Below, piece by piece: positions 7,839-16,537 of a stretch of DNA of 64,000 bases; positions within the stretch are counted from its first letter, which is position 1, and every line of letters starts with the position of its first letter. Under the pieces are notes generated by a model, which made no database searches, was not told the origin of the DNA, and saw only the letters and a list, made by a program, of their open reading frames with translations. Where the stretch lies: assembly GCF_029222965.1 (NCBI RefSeq), contig NZ_JARHUD010000008.1:62001-126000 (forward strand), written 5' to 3'. The translations under genes were made by a program, and so were the position numbers. The stretch comes from Aquibaculum arenosum. Lineage in GTDB: Bacteria > Pseudomonadota > Alphaproteobacteria > Kiloniellales > DSM-21159.

Positions 7839-9704
7839 ATGCCCCGCCAGCACATGCCCCCTTCCCCAGCCGATCGCAGTCACTGGCAGACCCTGAAGGA
7901 TCTGCTACCGGAACTCTGGCCCGACGATGAGCGCGCCTTGCGCGGCCGCGTGGTCGCAGCAATCGTCTGCCTCGTCCTGGCCAAGGTCGCGATCGTGCTG
8001 GTGCCGCTGCTGTACAAGCAAGCGGTCGACGCGCTGACCGCCTATGCCGAAGCAGATGTCGATCTGCGCTCCGAACTGCTGCTGCCCGTCTGGATCATCC
8101 TGGCCTACGGGGCGGGGCGGGTTCTCTCGCTCACCTTTCAGGAATTGCGCGACTTCTTCTTTGCCCGCGTCGGCCAACGGGCGGTGCGTCGCGCGGGCCT
8201 GCGCACCTTCCAGCATCTGCACGCCCTGTCGCTGCGCTTCCATCTCGAACGCCAGACCGGCGGCCTCTCGCGGGTGATCGAGCGCGGCACCAAGGCCATC
8301 GAGACGCTGCTGAACTTCGCGCTCTTCTCGATTCTGCCGACCTTCGTCGAACTGGGACTGACCAGCGCCATCCTCTGGTGGCTCTATGGCTGGGAGGTGG
8401 CAGCAATCACCTTCGCCACCGTCGGCATCTATATCGTCTATACCTATCGGGTGACCGAGTGGCGGCTGCGGCTGCGCCGGGCCATGAACGAGAGCGACCA
8501 GCAGGCCAATACGCGCGCCATCGACGCCCTGCTGAACTACGAAACAGTCAAGTACTTCACCGCCGAGAGCCGGGAATCCGCCCGACTGGAGGAGGGTTTG
8601 CGCGCCTATGAGCGGGCCGCCACTGCTTCCAAAACCAGTCTCTCGCTGCTGAACATCGGTCAGGCAATCATCATCGGCTTCGGCGTCACCGGCCTAATGC
8701 TGCTGGCCGCGGTGCGCGTGCAGGCCGGCACCATGACGGTGGGCGACTTCGTCGCGGTCAACGCCTACATGATGCAACTGGCGCAGCCGCTCAACTTCAT
8801 CGGCTTCGTCTATCGCGAGATCAAGCAGGCGCTGGTGGACATGGAAACCATGTACTCCCTGCTGCGTGTGGAGCAGGAGGTCACCGACCCGCCCGGTGCA
8901 CCGGCCCTCAAAGTCAGCGGCGGGCGGGTGGCCTTCGAGTGCGTGGGCTTCGGCTACAGCCCCGACCGCCCGATCCTGAAGGACGTCACCTTCGCTATCG
9001 AGCCGGGGCAGACCGTGGCGGTTGTGGGCTCAAGCGGCGCGGGCAAGTCAACCCTCTCGCGGCTGCTGTTCCGCTTCTATGATGTGGACGAAGGCGCGGT
9101 GCGCCTCGACGGGCAAGACATCCGCGATGTTTCCCAGACCTCGCTGAGAGCCGCCATCGGAATCGTTCCTCAGGACACAGTGCTCTTCAACGACACCCTT
9201 GCCTACAATATCGCCTACGGTCGCCCAGAGGCCACCAGGGCGGAGATCGAGGAGGCGGCGCGTATCGCCAGCCTAGATGCCTTCGTTGAGAGCCTGCCCC
9301 AGCGCTACGAGACCACCGTGGGCGAGCGTGGCCTCAAACTGTCCGGCGGTGAGAAACAGCGGGTCGCCATCGCGCGCATGGTGCTGAAACGCCCGGCGAT
9401 CATCGTCTTCGACGAGGCCACCTCGGCGCTCGACAGCAAGACCGAGCAGGAGATCCTCGCCGCCCTGCGCGCGGTGAGCCAGGGACGCACGACGCTGGTC
9501 ATCGCCCATCGCTTATCCACCATCGTGGATGCCGACGAGATCGTTGTGCTCGACGCTGGCCGCATCGCCGAGCGTGGCACCCACAACGAACTCCTGGCTC
9601 GCGACCGCCTCTACGCCGCCATGTGGCGCCGCCAGGCCGAGGGGGCAGAGCTAAATGGACAGAGGGTAGTGGCGGAGGAGGCGTCGGTGACCCCGGAGCC
9701 TTGA
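7839..9704 (+). CDS. Atm1/HMT1-type ABC half-exporter, permease-ATPase fusion
   Basis: 621 residues: six-helix exporter domain (about 40-330) followed by one ATPase domain. Walker A GSSGAGKST is near 397-405, signature LSGGEKQR near 500 and Walker B IIVFDEATSALD near 520. The intracellular loop sequence NYETVKYFTAESRES is typical of the Atm1 group, which exports glutathione-linked sulfur or metal conjugates and works as a homodimer. The ATG at 7839 has no clear ribosome site; an ATG at 7854 is also possible. The gene stands alone, divergent from the CDF-like gene, which could suggest a shared metal-stress role, though Atm1 homologues are often general Fe-S or thiol housekeeping proteins. Confidence 0.9.
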   Translation: MPRQHMPPSPADRSHWQTLKDLLPELWPDDERALRGRVVAAIVCLVLAKVAIVLVPLLYKQAVDALTAYAEADVDLRSELLLPVWIILAYGAGRVLSLTFQELRDFFFARVGQRAVRRAGLRTFQHLHALSLRFHLERQTGGLSRVIERGTKAIETLLNFALFSILPTFVELGLTSAILWWLYGWEVAAITFATVGIYIVYTYRVTEWRLRLRRAMNESDQQANTRAIDALLNYETVKYFTAESRESARLEEGLRAYERAATASKTSLSLLNIGQAIIIGFGVTGLMLLAAVRVQAGTMTVGDFVAVNAYMMQLAQPLNFIGFVYREIKQALVDMETMYSLLRVEQEVTDPPGAPALKVSGGRVAFECVGFGYSPDRPILKDVTFAIEPGQTVAVVGSSGAGKSTLSRLLFRFYDVDEGAVRLDGQDIRDVSQTSLRAAIGIVPQDTVLFNDTLAYNIAYGRPEATRAEIEEAARIASLDAFVESLPQRYETTVGERGLKLSGGEKQRVAIARMVLKRPAIIVFDEATSALDSKTEQEILAALRAVSQGRTTLVIAHRLSTIVDADEIVVLDAGRIAERGTHNELLARDRLYAAMWRRQAEGAELNGQRVVAEEASVTPEP

Positions 9705-9709
9705 GCGCG

Positions 9710-9883
9710 CTACAGCAGCAGCCACGCTGCGATCAAGCCAATGGCGGCAAGAACCATGCTGATGCGCAGGACCCAGCGCATGTGGCCGAGTGTGGCCCCC
9801 TGACGTGCCTCCGCAGGGGGAGGATGCTCGGGATCCTCTTCGCGATGAGGTTGGTCGCGGTATTCGGGCGGTGTGCCCTTCAT
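9710..9883 (-). CDS. Small single-helix membrane protein, 57 aa
   Basis: The frame extends upstream to 9925, but the ATG at 9883 is preceded by AAGGAGGAG at ideal spacing, which fixes the start. The product has a charged, proline-rich cytoplasmic N-terminus (EYRDQPHREEDPEHPPP) and one C-terminal hydrophobic helix (about residues 36-57), so it looks tail-anchored. I do not recognise the family. It ends 5 bp from the convergent end of the Atm1-type gene and lies upstream of the oxidase block. The strong ribosome site and sensible topology support a real gene. Confidence 0.6.
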   Translation of the reverse strand: MKGTPPEYRDQPHREEDPEHPPPAEARQGATLGHMRWVLRISMVLAAIGLIAAWLLL

Positions 9884-10057
9884 CTGCTCCTCCTTGCTCG
9901 TCGCTTGAGACGATACTGCTGACAATTAAACAGGCTCGGCCGCAGCCTTGTTCCAAATCTCCGGCCCGCCTTCAGCCGAAACGGGAACCGGGAGCGCCTC
10001 CGAACCATTGGGGATGATGGCGGCAGGATCGCGGTCGTCGCGCATGGGGAGCGTATC

Positions 10058-10471
10058 TTGGCCTGGCTCAAGGGCTTGCACATGGTCACGCTGTTGGTTT
10101 GGTGTGCCGGGCTGTTCTACCTGCCCGCGCTCTTTGCCGCCCATGCCGACACGGCGGGTGGACAGTCCTTTCGCCGCCTGAGGGTCATGACCCGCGTTAC
10201 CTTCGTCGCCGTGACCTCGCCGGCTGCGGTGCTGGCCATCCTGTCCGGCAGTGCACTGGTCTATGCGACGGGGGTTTCGGGTGCCTGGATGGCCCTGAAG
10301 CTGGTTGCGGTCAGCCTGATGGTGCTCTTTCACCTCTACTGCGGCCGGGTCTTGGCGGTGCTGGGCGACACGCCCGGCCTGCGCTCCAGCGCGGCGCATT
10401 TTTCGCTGCTGCTGGCGCCGACACTGTTGATCCCGACGGTGCTCTGGCTGGTTCTGGGCAAGCCGCTGTGA
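10058..10471 (+). CDS. HemJ/CopD-like four-helix membrane protein
   Basis: 137 residues with four predicted helices. The N-terminus WLKGLHMVTLLVWCAGLFYL, with an early His in helix 1, resembles the HemJ (UPF0093) and CopD-like families. HemJ oxidises protoporphyrinogen IX in heme synthesis and CopD proteins act in copper handling; either would suit a gene next to a heme-copper oxidase. Translation probably starts at the TTG at 10058 with GGGGAG seven bases before it, since the nearby ATG at 10044 is in another frame. Sequence alone does not decide between the two roles. Confidence 0.7.
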   Translation: MAWLKGLHMVTLLVWCAGLFYLPALFAAHADTAGGQSFRRLRVMTRVTFVAVTSPAAVLAILSGSALVYATGVSGAWMALKLVAVSLMVLFHLYCGRVLAVLGDTPGLRSSAAHFSLLLAPTLLIPTVLWLVLGKPL

Positions 10472-10485
10472 TGCGCGCCGAACCG

Positions 10486-11001
10486 CTAATCCCCCTCCTC
10501 GTCGATAACGCCTACCTGGTGTTCGAAGACCAATTTGCCGCCCAGCCAGCCGGCGATGGAAACCAGCAACGCGCCCAGCGCCGACAGCCCGATACCCAAG
10601 GGCAGCACGGCGGCGGCCGGATCCTCGATGCGCCAGACCCAGTTGGTGAAGCCGACCGACAGCAGCATTACGGCAGCAACGAAGTGATTCCAGCCCGCCG
10701 CGCGGCGCCGGATACCGGACACGGCCAGCAGTTCCACCGTGCCGCTGAGCCCGGCCAGCGCCCCCATGCCGGTGCCGACGCCCAGCAGCCAGATCGACAT
10801 GCGTGCCCAGAAATCATCATCCGTCCACCAGAAGGCCAGGTCGCTGCCCAAGGCCGAGAGCAGCAGCGCGATGGGAAAGGTGATCAGCATGGGATGCAGC
10901 GGGTGGCCGGCCACCGCCACCATCGTGCCGGTTCCCTCCTCCGGCGGCGGTGTGGCCACCCGCTCCAGCCCATGCTCGGACGTCTCGCGCCTTTCCGCCA
11001 T
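10486..11001 (-). CDS. DUF2231 membrane protein
   Basis: 171 residues with four predicted helices. GHPLHPMLITFPIAL near residues 32-46 is the hallmark of the DUF2231 family, whose biochemical role is unknown; a heme-binding role has been guessed from the conserved histidines. The ATG at 11001 has GGGAG at suitable spacing. It is convergent with the HemJ/CopD-like gene, and its start codon lies inside the first codons of the opposing coxB gene. The end spells EEGD before TAG. Confidence 0.8.
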   Translation of the reverse strand: MAERRETSEHGLERVATPPPEEGTGTMVAVAGHPLHPMLITFPIALLLSALGSDLAFWWTDDDFWARMSIWLLGVGTGMGALAGLSGTVELLAVSGIRRRAAGWNHFVAAVMLLSVGFTNWVWRIEDPAAAVLPLGIGLSALGALLVSIAGWLGGKLVFEHQVGVIDEEGD

Positions 11002-11961
11002 GTCGTTGCACTCCCATTCGTGCTTACCAGCTGCACCGACGGACCGATGTCGGCCCTCGATCCCGCCGGGCCTGCAGCCGACGCCCTCGCCGGGGTCTGG
11101 TGGGTAATGCTGGGCGGCAGCTTTTTGATCCTCGGCGCGGTGGTCGCGCTCGCACTCTACGCCATCTATGGCCGCGGCGCGCGGCGCAGCGGGATCACCC
11201 CGCGACTGCTGATCGTCGGCGGCGGCCTGGTCTTCACCCCTGCGGTGCTCGCCGCACTGCTCATCTGGGGCATCGGTGCCGGTCACGCCCTCCTGCCCCT
11301 GCCGGGCGAGCGCGAGGTTTATCGCATCGAGGTGCGCGCACACCAGTGGTGGTGGGAGGTGACCTATCCCGACGCCGAGGACGGACCGCTGCACGCCGCT
11401 AATGAGATCCACATCCCTGCCGGCCGGCCGGTGGACATCACCGTTAGAGCTGAGGACGTGATCCACAGCTTCTGGGTACCGCGGCTCGGCGGTAAGATCG
11501 ACGCTTTGCCCGGCCACACCAACGTGATCCGCCTCGAGGCGCCGGCAGCCGGCGTCTATAGGGGACAGTGCGCAGAGTTCTGCGGCGCCCAGCACAGCCG
11601 CATGGCGCTGCTGATCGAGGCACACGAGACAGAGGCCCTGGAGGAGCGGTTAGCGTTACTGTCCCCAACCCGAGAGTCGGACAGCGCCGAAGCGCCAGGG
11701 GCTGCCGCCTTCCAGGAGCACTGCGCGGTCTGCCACAGCCTCGACCCACGCACGCGCGGGGCAACGCCGGCACCCAATCTGGCCGACCTTCCGCACAGAG
11801 CCACGCTCGGCGCCGGCACCCTGCCCAATGCGGAGGGGGCGCTGCTGCGCTGGCTCCGTGATCATCAAGACCTGAAGCCGGGCAATCGTATGCCGCGCCA
11901 CGACCACCTGGACCCGGAGACGCTCGAAGCCATTGCTAACCACTTGGAGGGGCCAAGGTGA
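10972..11961 (+). CDS. coxB: Cytochrome c oxidase subunit II, caa3-type lipoprotein with cytochrome c domain
   Basis: 329 residues. A short N-terminal hydrophobic stretch ends in a lipobox, LTSC, with Cys21 as the probable lipidated residue, followed by SALDPAGPAAD as in other caa3 subunits II. Two transmembrane helices (about 43-65 and 78-104) precede the CuA cupredoxin domain with ligands His165, Cys200, Glu202, Cys204, His208 and Met211. A C-terminal cytochrome c domain has CAVCH at 251-255 and a likely Met307 ligand in NRMPRH. The ATG at 10972 is chosen because it gives the lipobox; an ATG at 11047 would lose it. No good ribosome site is visible for 10972. The end overlaps the next gene as GTGA. 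Confidence 0.9.
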   Translation: MLGRLAPFRHVVALPFVLTSCTDGPMSALDPAGPAADALAGVWWVMLGGSFLILGAVVALALYAIYGRGARRSGITPRLLIVGGGLVFTPAVLAALLIWGIGAGHALLPLPGEREVYRIEVRAHQWWWEVTYPDAEDGPLHAANEIHIPAGRPVDITVRAEDVIHSFWVPRLGGKIDALPGHTNVIRLEAPAAGVYRGQCAEFCGAQHSRMALLIEAHETEALEERLALLSPTRESDSAEAPGAAAFQEHCAVCHSLDPRTRGATPAPNLADLPHRATLGAGTLPNAEGALLRWLRDHQDLKPGNRMPRHDHLDPETLEAIANHLEGPR

Positions 11962-14465
11962 GCAGGTCGCACATCAGCCCCATCGAGCGCCACCGGCGGC
12001 TTGACGTCGATTTCCGCACGCCAGGCGGGTTTGGTCGCCTGACCTCGGTGAACCATTCGATCGTTGGCCTGCGCTTCATCTACACCGGCCTCTTTTTCTT
12101 CCTGGTGGGCGGCCTGCTGGCGATGCTGATTCGTGCCCAGCTGGCCACCGCCGAAAGCGCCTTCCTGGGACACGCGGCCTATAACCAGATCTTCACCATG
12201 CACGGCACGGTGATGATGTTCCTCTTCGCCATCCCCGTGCTGGAGGGCCTTGCCCTCTATCTCCTCCCCAAGATGCTGGGCGGGCGCGACCTCGCCTTCC
12301 CGGCGCTGAGCGCATTTGGCTATTGGTGCTATTTTTTCGGCGGCATGATCTTGCTGGCAGCACTGCTCCTGGGCCTGGCGCCGGACAGCGGCTGGTTCAT
12401 GTACACGCCGCTGTCCGGCAGCACCTACACGCCCGGCATCAATTCGGACGTCTGGCTGATCGGCGTCACCTTCGTCGAGGTCTCTGCGCTCGCTGCCGGG
12501 GTCGAAATCACCGTGACGGTGCTGCGCATCCGCACCGCCGGCATGAGCCTGGACCGCATGCCGCTGTTTGCCTGGTATATTCTGGTAACGGCAATGATGA
12601 TCGTCGTTGGCTTTCCGCCACTGATCCTGGGCAGCATCCTGCTGGAACTGGAGCGGGCCTTCGATTGGCCCTTCTTCGAGGTGGCGCGCGGCGGTGACTC
12701 GCTGCTGTGGCAGCACCTCTTCTGGCTCTTCGGCCATCCCGAGGTCTACATCATCTTCCTGCCAGCCGCCGGCATCGTCTCGACGCTTATTCCGGTCTTC
12801 GCCCGCCATCCCATGATCGGCTATGGCTGGATTGTCGCCAGCATCGTCGCCACCGGCTTCATCAGCTTCGGGCTCTGGGTGCACCACATGTTCACGGTCG
12901 GCATCCCGCACCTGGCGCTCGTCTTCTTCTCCGCCGCCTCCATGCTGGTTGCGATCCCCACCGGCATCCAGTTCTTCGCCTGGATCGCCACGCTGATGGC
13001 GGGAAGACCCTATGTGCGCTTGCCGATGCTTTACCTCTTCGGCTTCCTGGTGGTTTTCGTCATGGGAGGGCTGACAGGCGTTATGCTGGCGCTGGTGCCC
13101 TTCAACTGGCAGGTCCACGACACCCATTTTGTCGTCGCCCACATGCACTACGTGCTGGTCGGCGGCATGGTTTTCCCGCTGCTCGCCGGGCTCACCTACT
13201 GGCTGCCAGTGGCCTCGGGACGCATGCCCTCCGAGCGCCTGGGGGTGGTGGCCTTCTGGCTGATATTCATCGGCTTCAACCTGACCTTCTTCATGATGCA
13301 CCTGACCGGGCTCAAAGGCATGCCGCGGCGGGTCTACACCTATGACAGCGGGCTGGGCTGGGAGACGCTCAACCTGCTGTCGTCGGTGGGCGGGTTCATC
13401 ATGTCGATCGGCGTGGCACTGGTCCTGCTGGACCTCTTCCTGCACTTTCGCATCGGCCAGCGCGCGCCGCGCAATCCGTGGGGCGCCGGCACGCTTGAGT
13501 GGACACTGCCCAAGCCGCCGCCCAGCTACAACTTCGGCTCTCTGCCTCGGGTCGAGAGCCGGGAGCCCCTGCACGACACTCCGGACCTGCCGCGGGCGCT
13601 GGCCGCCGGAGAAGGCCTGCTCGCCATACCGCGGCCGGACGGGCGCGAAACCCTGGCCGTCGAGGTGGTCAGCGGCCGCCCGGCGCACATCGTCAAACTG
13701 CCGGCCCCCAACTGGATGCCCTTCCTCGGCGCGGTCTTCACTGGGGTCTTCTTTCTCTCCTTTCTGCTCAAGCTCTACCCGCTGGCGGCGGTCGGCGCGC
13801 TGCTCGCGCTGGGCGTCTTCCTGCGCTGGGCCTGGTCGCACGGGCGGCGGCAGGACCCGGAGCCGCTGCGAGCCGGCGAAGGCATAAAGCTGCTGCCACA
13901 GGCCGCGGTGCCCGCAGCGCCCGGCTGGTGGGGCCTGCTCTTCACCCTGGTGGCCGACGGCACCGTCCTGGCCGCGTTGCTGTTCGGCTACCTCTTCCTC
14001 TGGACAGTGGCGCCGAACTGGCCGCCGCCGGCCTTTATCGAACTGCAGCCGCTGATCCCGCTGCTCGGCGCGCTTGCCCTGCTGGTTGGGCTCCTCGCCG
14101 CACGGGGCGCCTTGGCCGCGAACAGACGGGCAGCAGCGGGAATGCGCGGCATCTGGTTGCTGGTGCTCCTGCTGGCTGGCCTGCTGGCCGCGGGCGCCCT
14201 GCTGGCGATCCCGCTGGGCGCACCACCGCCGCAGACCCACGCCTACTTCGCCGTGACCGCGGTGCTGGCCGGCTATGGCGCCTTCCACTGCCTGCTGGGT
14301 GTGGTGATGGCAGGCTTCGTGCTGCTGCGCTGCCGCGCCGGCTTCGTCTCCGCTTTGCGCCAGCTCGATCTGCGCGTGCTGCAGCTCTGGTGGGACTACA
14401 CGAGCGGGGCGGGCCTACTGATCCTCGCGGCGATCATGCTGCTGCCCTGGGTCCTGGCGCCATGA
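11958..14465 (+). CDS. Fused cytochrome c oxidase subunits I and III
   Basis: 835 residues. The first ~540 are subunit I with twelve helices: the heme a ligand in FTMHGTVMM (His82), the CuB/tyrosine motif GHPEVY (about 257-262), WVHHMFTVG (about 306-314) and the heme a3/CuB region DTHFVVAHMHY (about 387-397). After a loop rich in Pro and Arg, residues about 575-835 hold some seven more helices resembling subunit III (GWWGLLFTLVADGTVLAALL and later). I+III fusions are known in caa3 oxidases. The GTG start at 11958 overlaps the coxB stop by 4 nt. This is the O2-reducing, proton-pumping core of the enzyme. Confidence 0.9.
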   Translation: MSRSHISPIERHRRLDVDFRTPGGFGRLTSVNHSIVGLRFIYTGLFFFLVGGLLAMLIRAQLATAESAFLGHAAYNQIFTMHGTVMMFLFAIPVLEGLALYLLPKMLGGRDLAFPALSAFGYWCYFFGGMILLAALLLGLAPDSGWFMYTPLSGSTYTPGINSDVWLIGVTFVEVSALAAGVEITVTVLRIRTAGMSLDRMPLFAWYILVTAMMIVVGFPPLILGSILLELERAFDWPFFEVARGGDSLLWQHLFWLFGHPEVYIIFLPAAGIVSTLIPVFARHPMIGYGWIVASIVATGFISFGLWVHHMFTVGIPHLALVFFSAASMLVAIPTGIQFFAWIATLMAGRPYVRLPMLYLFGFLVVFVMGGLTGVMLALVPFNWQVHDTHFVVAHMHYVLVGGMVFPLLAGLTYWLPVASGRMPSERLGVVAFWLIFIGFNLTFFMMHLTGLKGMPRRVYTYDSGLGWETLNLLSSVGGFIMSIGVALVLLDLFLHFRIGQRAPRNPWGAGTLEWTLPKPPPSYNFGSLPRVESREPLHDTPDLPRALAAGEGLLAIPRPDGRETLAVEVVSGRPAHIVKLPAPNWMPFLGAVFTGVFFLSFLLKLYPLAAVGALLALGVFLRWAWSHGRRQDPEPLRAGEGIKLLPQAAVPAAPGWWGLLFTLVADGTVLAALLFGYLFLWTVAPNWPPPAFIELQPLIPLLGALALLVGLLAARGALAANRRAAAGMRGIWLLVLLLAGLLAAGALLAIPLGAPPPQTHAYFAVTAVLAGYGAFHCLLGVVMAGFVLLRCRAGFVSALRQLDLRVLQLWWDYTSGAGLLILAAIMLLPWVLAP

Positions 14466-14815
14466 GCGCGGCCGCCTTCCTGCGCCCGCGCGCGCTGCTG
14501 GGGTTGATCGCCGGCTACCTGATCTGGGCAAGCTGTTTCGTCAGCCTCTATACGCTGCAGTCTGTAGGCTGTGCCCTGGCGCTCGATCTGCCGGCCGGGC
14601 CCTTCGGGCTGAACGCCACAACGCTGGTTCTGGTGATCATCTGGTTGCTGCACTTGGCAGGTCTGGCGCTGCTGATCCACCGCACCCACCGCAGCCACCC
14701 CGAGAACGAACATGCCAGTTTCATGCGGCGGGTGAGCCTGATCCTGCATTTCTCGGCCCTGGCCGCCACTCTGTGGGTCGGCTTTCCAGTGCTGTTCCTG
14801 CCGCCCTGCGCCTGA
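14462..14815 (+). CDS. Small three-helix membrane protein of the oxidase operon
   Basis: 117 residues with three predicted helices (about 10-32, 42-64 and 90-112). The ATG at 14462 overlaps the stop of the fused oxidase gene as ATGA, so the two are translationally coupled. A short HRTHRSHPENEH stretch sits between helices 2 and 3, and a Cys lies two residues from the C-terminus. I do not recognise a named family. Position suggests an accessory or assembly subunit of the oxidase, in the place where other clusters carry a subunit IV-like protein. Confidence 0.8.
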   Translation: MSAAAFLRPRALLGLIAGYLIWASCFVSLYTLQSVGCALALDLPAGPFGLNATTLVLVIIWLLHLAGLALLIHRTHRSHPENEHASFMRRVSLILHFSALAATLWVGFPVLFLPPCA

Positions 14816-14830
14816 GGGGCACGCGGATTT

Positions 14831-15637
14831 TCAGTGGAGAGTTTGGTGGCGCAGGCCCCTGGCGGCGATCCAAAACCCGGCGAGCAACAGCAGCAGCGCC
14901 ATGGGCACCCACATGATCAGGCCGGCGAGCTGCTGGTCTGCCAGAGGTGTGAGACCCCAGGCCAGCGGGCCGCTGCCGAAGACGGGATACCAAAGCCGCG
15001 GCGAGAAGGTGAGCAGCGCCCCCAGCAGACCGCTGTGCAGCATGGTGGCAAAGACCATGCCCATCCCTCTGAGGGGTTCGGCGGCCAGTGCGGTGCACCA
15101 GAAGAGCAGCGCCAGGCCGAGGCTGGCGGCCAGCAGCAGCAAATGAAGCGTCGGGGAGAGCAGCGCCGCCTGATAGATTGGCGGCGCGTGCGCCAACCAG
15201 ATCAGGCCGCCAAAAAGGAGCGTCGTCAGCGCTGGGCGGGGCAGCGGCAGGCGCATGCGCAGCAGCAGGGGCGCCATGGCAGCCGGGGCCAGCAGGATCA
15301 CCAACAGGTGCTGCACCATGTGCATCGAGGCCAGCGTCGCCGACAGGCGGCAGAGCGGCGAGACCAGCGAGACGGCGAGCAGCAGGCATCCCAGAAGCCA
15401 GGACCAACGCTCGCCACCCCCCACCCGCGCGCGCAGGCCGGGCAGCCAGGGCAGAGCGAGCAGGGCCAGCAGCGGCACCAGCGTCTCCGGCGCCAGCACC
15501 CAGGCACGCCAAAGCGTTCCTGGCACCACAGGTGGCAGGCTGGCAAGACAGAGTTCGAAAAGCTCGGACGGACCCAAGCCGGACGCTCCCGTCCGCACGC
15601 GACGGACTGCGGGTGAGAGGGCTTCCTCGCAAGGCAA
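14831..15637 (-). CDS. ctaG: CtaG-type (caa3) cytochrome c oxidase assembly protein
   Basis: Up to 268 residues with about seven helices. The stretch SPLCRLSATLASMHMVQHLL, with paired histidines, and the later CTALAAEPLRGMGMVFATMLHSG are typical of the CtaG_caa3 family needed to assemble caa3 oxidases, probably in CuA/CuB delivery. It is convergent with the oxidase operon and ends 15 bp from it. The longest frame opens with TTG at 15637; the first ~25 residues look unlike the family, so translation may begin further in, for example near the LGPSELFEL stretch. Confidence 0.85.
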   Translation of the reverse strand: MPCEEALSPAVRRVRTGASGLGPSELFELCLASLPPVVPGTLWRAWVLAPETLVPLLALLALPWLPGLRARVGGGERWSWLLGCLLLAVSLVSPLCRLSATLASMHMVQHLLVILLAPAAMAPLLLRMRLPLPRPALTTLLFGGLIWLAHAPPIYQAALLSPTLHLLLLAASLGLALLFWCTALAAEPLRGMGMVFATMLHSGLLGALLTFSPRLWYPVFGSGPLAWGLTPLADQQLAGLIMWVPMALLLLLAGFWIAARGLRHQTLH

Positions 15638-15740
15638 CGCGAGCGACGGCGCCTCGGTTCCAGCACAAGGCTGGCCGACACGCTGTTGCCCTGCCCTCAG
15701 CCGGCTGAATATTCAACCGACCACCCGGAGAGCGGCGAGG

Positions 15741-16310
15741 TCAGGCCGCTTTGGCGGGCGCCTCGCTAATCCGGCCCGCAAGCTCAAGCAATTGCTCCAT
15801 GTAGGCGCCGAGGAAGGCGCGGGTGCTTTCGTTCCCAAAGCGCCCCTCGGCGTCGAGCAGGTCCGGCTTGAAAGAGATGTAGGCTTCGCCGCCGATGACC
15901 AGGCTGCCGAGGATGCCCAGAATCTGACGCAGGTGCTGCTGACCAACCGCGGTGCCGATGGCGCCCGGAGAGGTGCCGGTGATGGCGGCAACCTTGCCCT
16001 TCCAGACATTGTTCTCGGCCGGCTTGGAGCCCCAGTCAATGGCGTTCTTGAGGACAGCGGGGACGGAGCGGTTGTGCTCAGGGGTAACAACGAGGATGGC
16101 ATCGGCCGCGGCAACTTCCCGCGTAAAGCGCTGCACCGCCTCGGGGCGCGCGCCTTCAAGGTCGGGGTTGTACATCGGCAGGTCGTCGATCTGTATGAGC
16201 CGCGCATCCACGCGATCCTCGACCAGCCCGATCAGGGCGTTTGCGAGCTTGGCGTTGATCGACTCGCTGCGATTGCTGCCCACGATGACGGCCAGTTTCA
16301 GTTTGTTCAT
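15741..16310 (-). CDS. NADPH-dependent FMN reductase family protein
   Basis: 189 residues with the flavodoxin-like fold of the ChrR/YieF group. It starts MNKLKLAVIVGSNRSESINAKL, giving the phosphate-binding GSxRxxS loop for FMN. TPEHNRSVPAVLKNAIDW (about 79-96) is the family's second FMN loop. Such enzymes reduce quinones, azo compounds or chromate with NAD(P)H. The frame continues upstream to 16412, but the ATG at 16310 matches the family start. It stands alone upstream of the peptide-import operon's 3' end. Confidence 0.88.
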   Translation of the reverse strand: MNKLKLAVIVGSNRSESINAKLANALIGLVEDRVDARLIQIDDLPMYNPDLEGARPEAVQRFTREVAAADAILVVTPEHNRSVPAVLKNAIDWGSKPAENNVWKGKVAAITGTSPGAIGTAVGQQHLRQILGILGSLVIGGEAYISFKPDLLDAEGRFGNESTRAFLGAYMEQLLELAGRISEAPAKAA

Positions 16311-16537
16311 TGGCTCAGCTTTCCCTTGCGTTTCAAGAGGCACGACCTCGGCCAATCCGGGCTGCAGCTCGGACAGGCTCAAGGCACTTGGGCTTGAAAG
16401 TGGGATGGACACGGCGAAAGAGAACTGCGTGAAACGCAGGGCAGATCAGAACAATCTTAGCTTGATCAGTAGAAAAATTTTCGCGCTCCGATGGCGGCGG
16501 CGATGCAGGGCGGGAAATCGGCGCTGCCAAGGCGCGC

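Noticed and set aside
11865-14288. 807-codon minus-strand open frame opposite the fused oxidase gene
   Set aside because: Its product is a low-complexity Gln/Asp/Arg/His-rich mirror of membrane-helix codons, with no fold or ribosome site; the opposite strand encodes an unmistakable oxidase.
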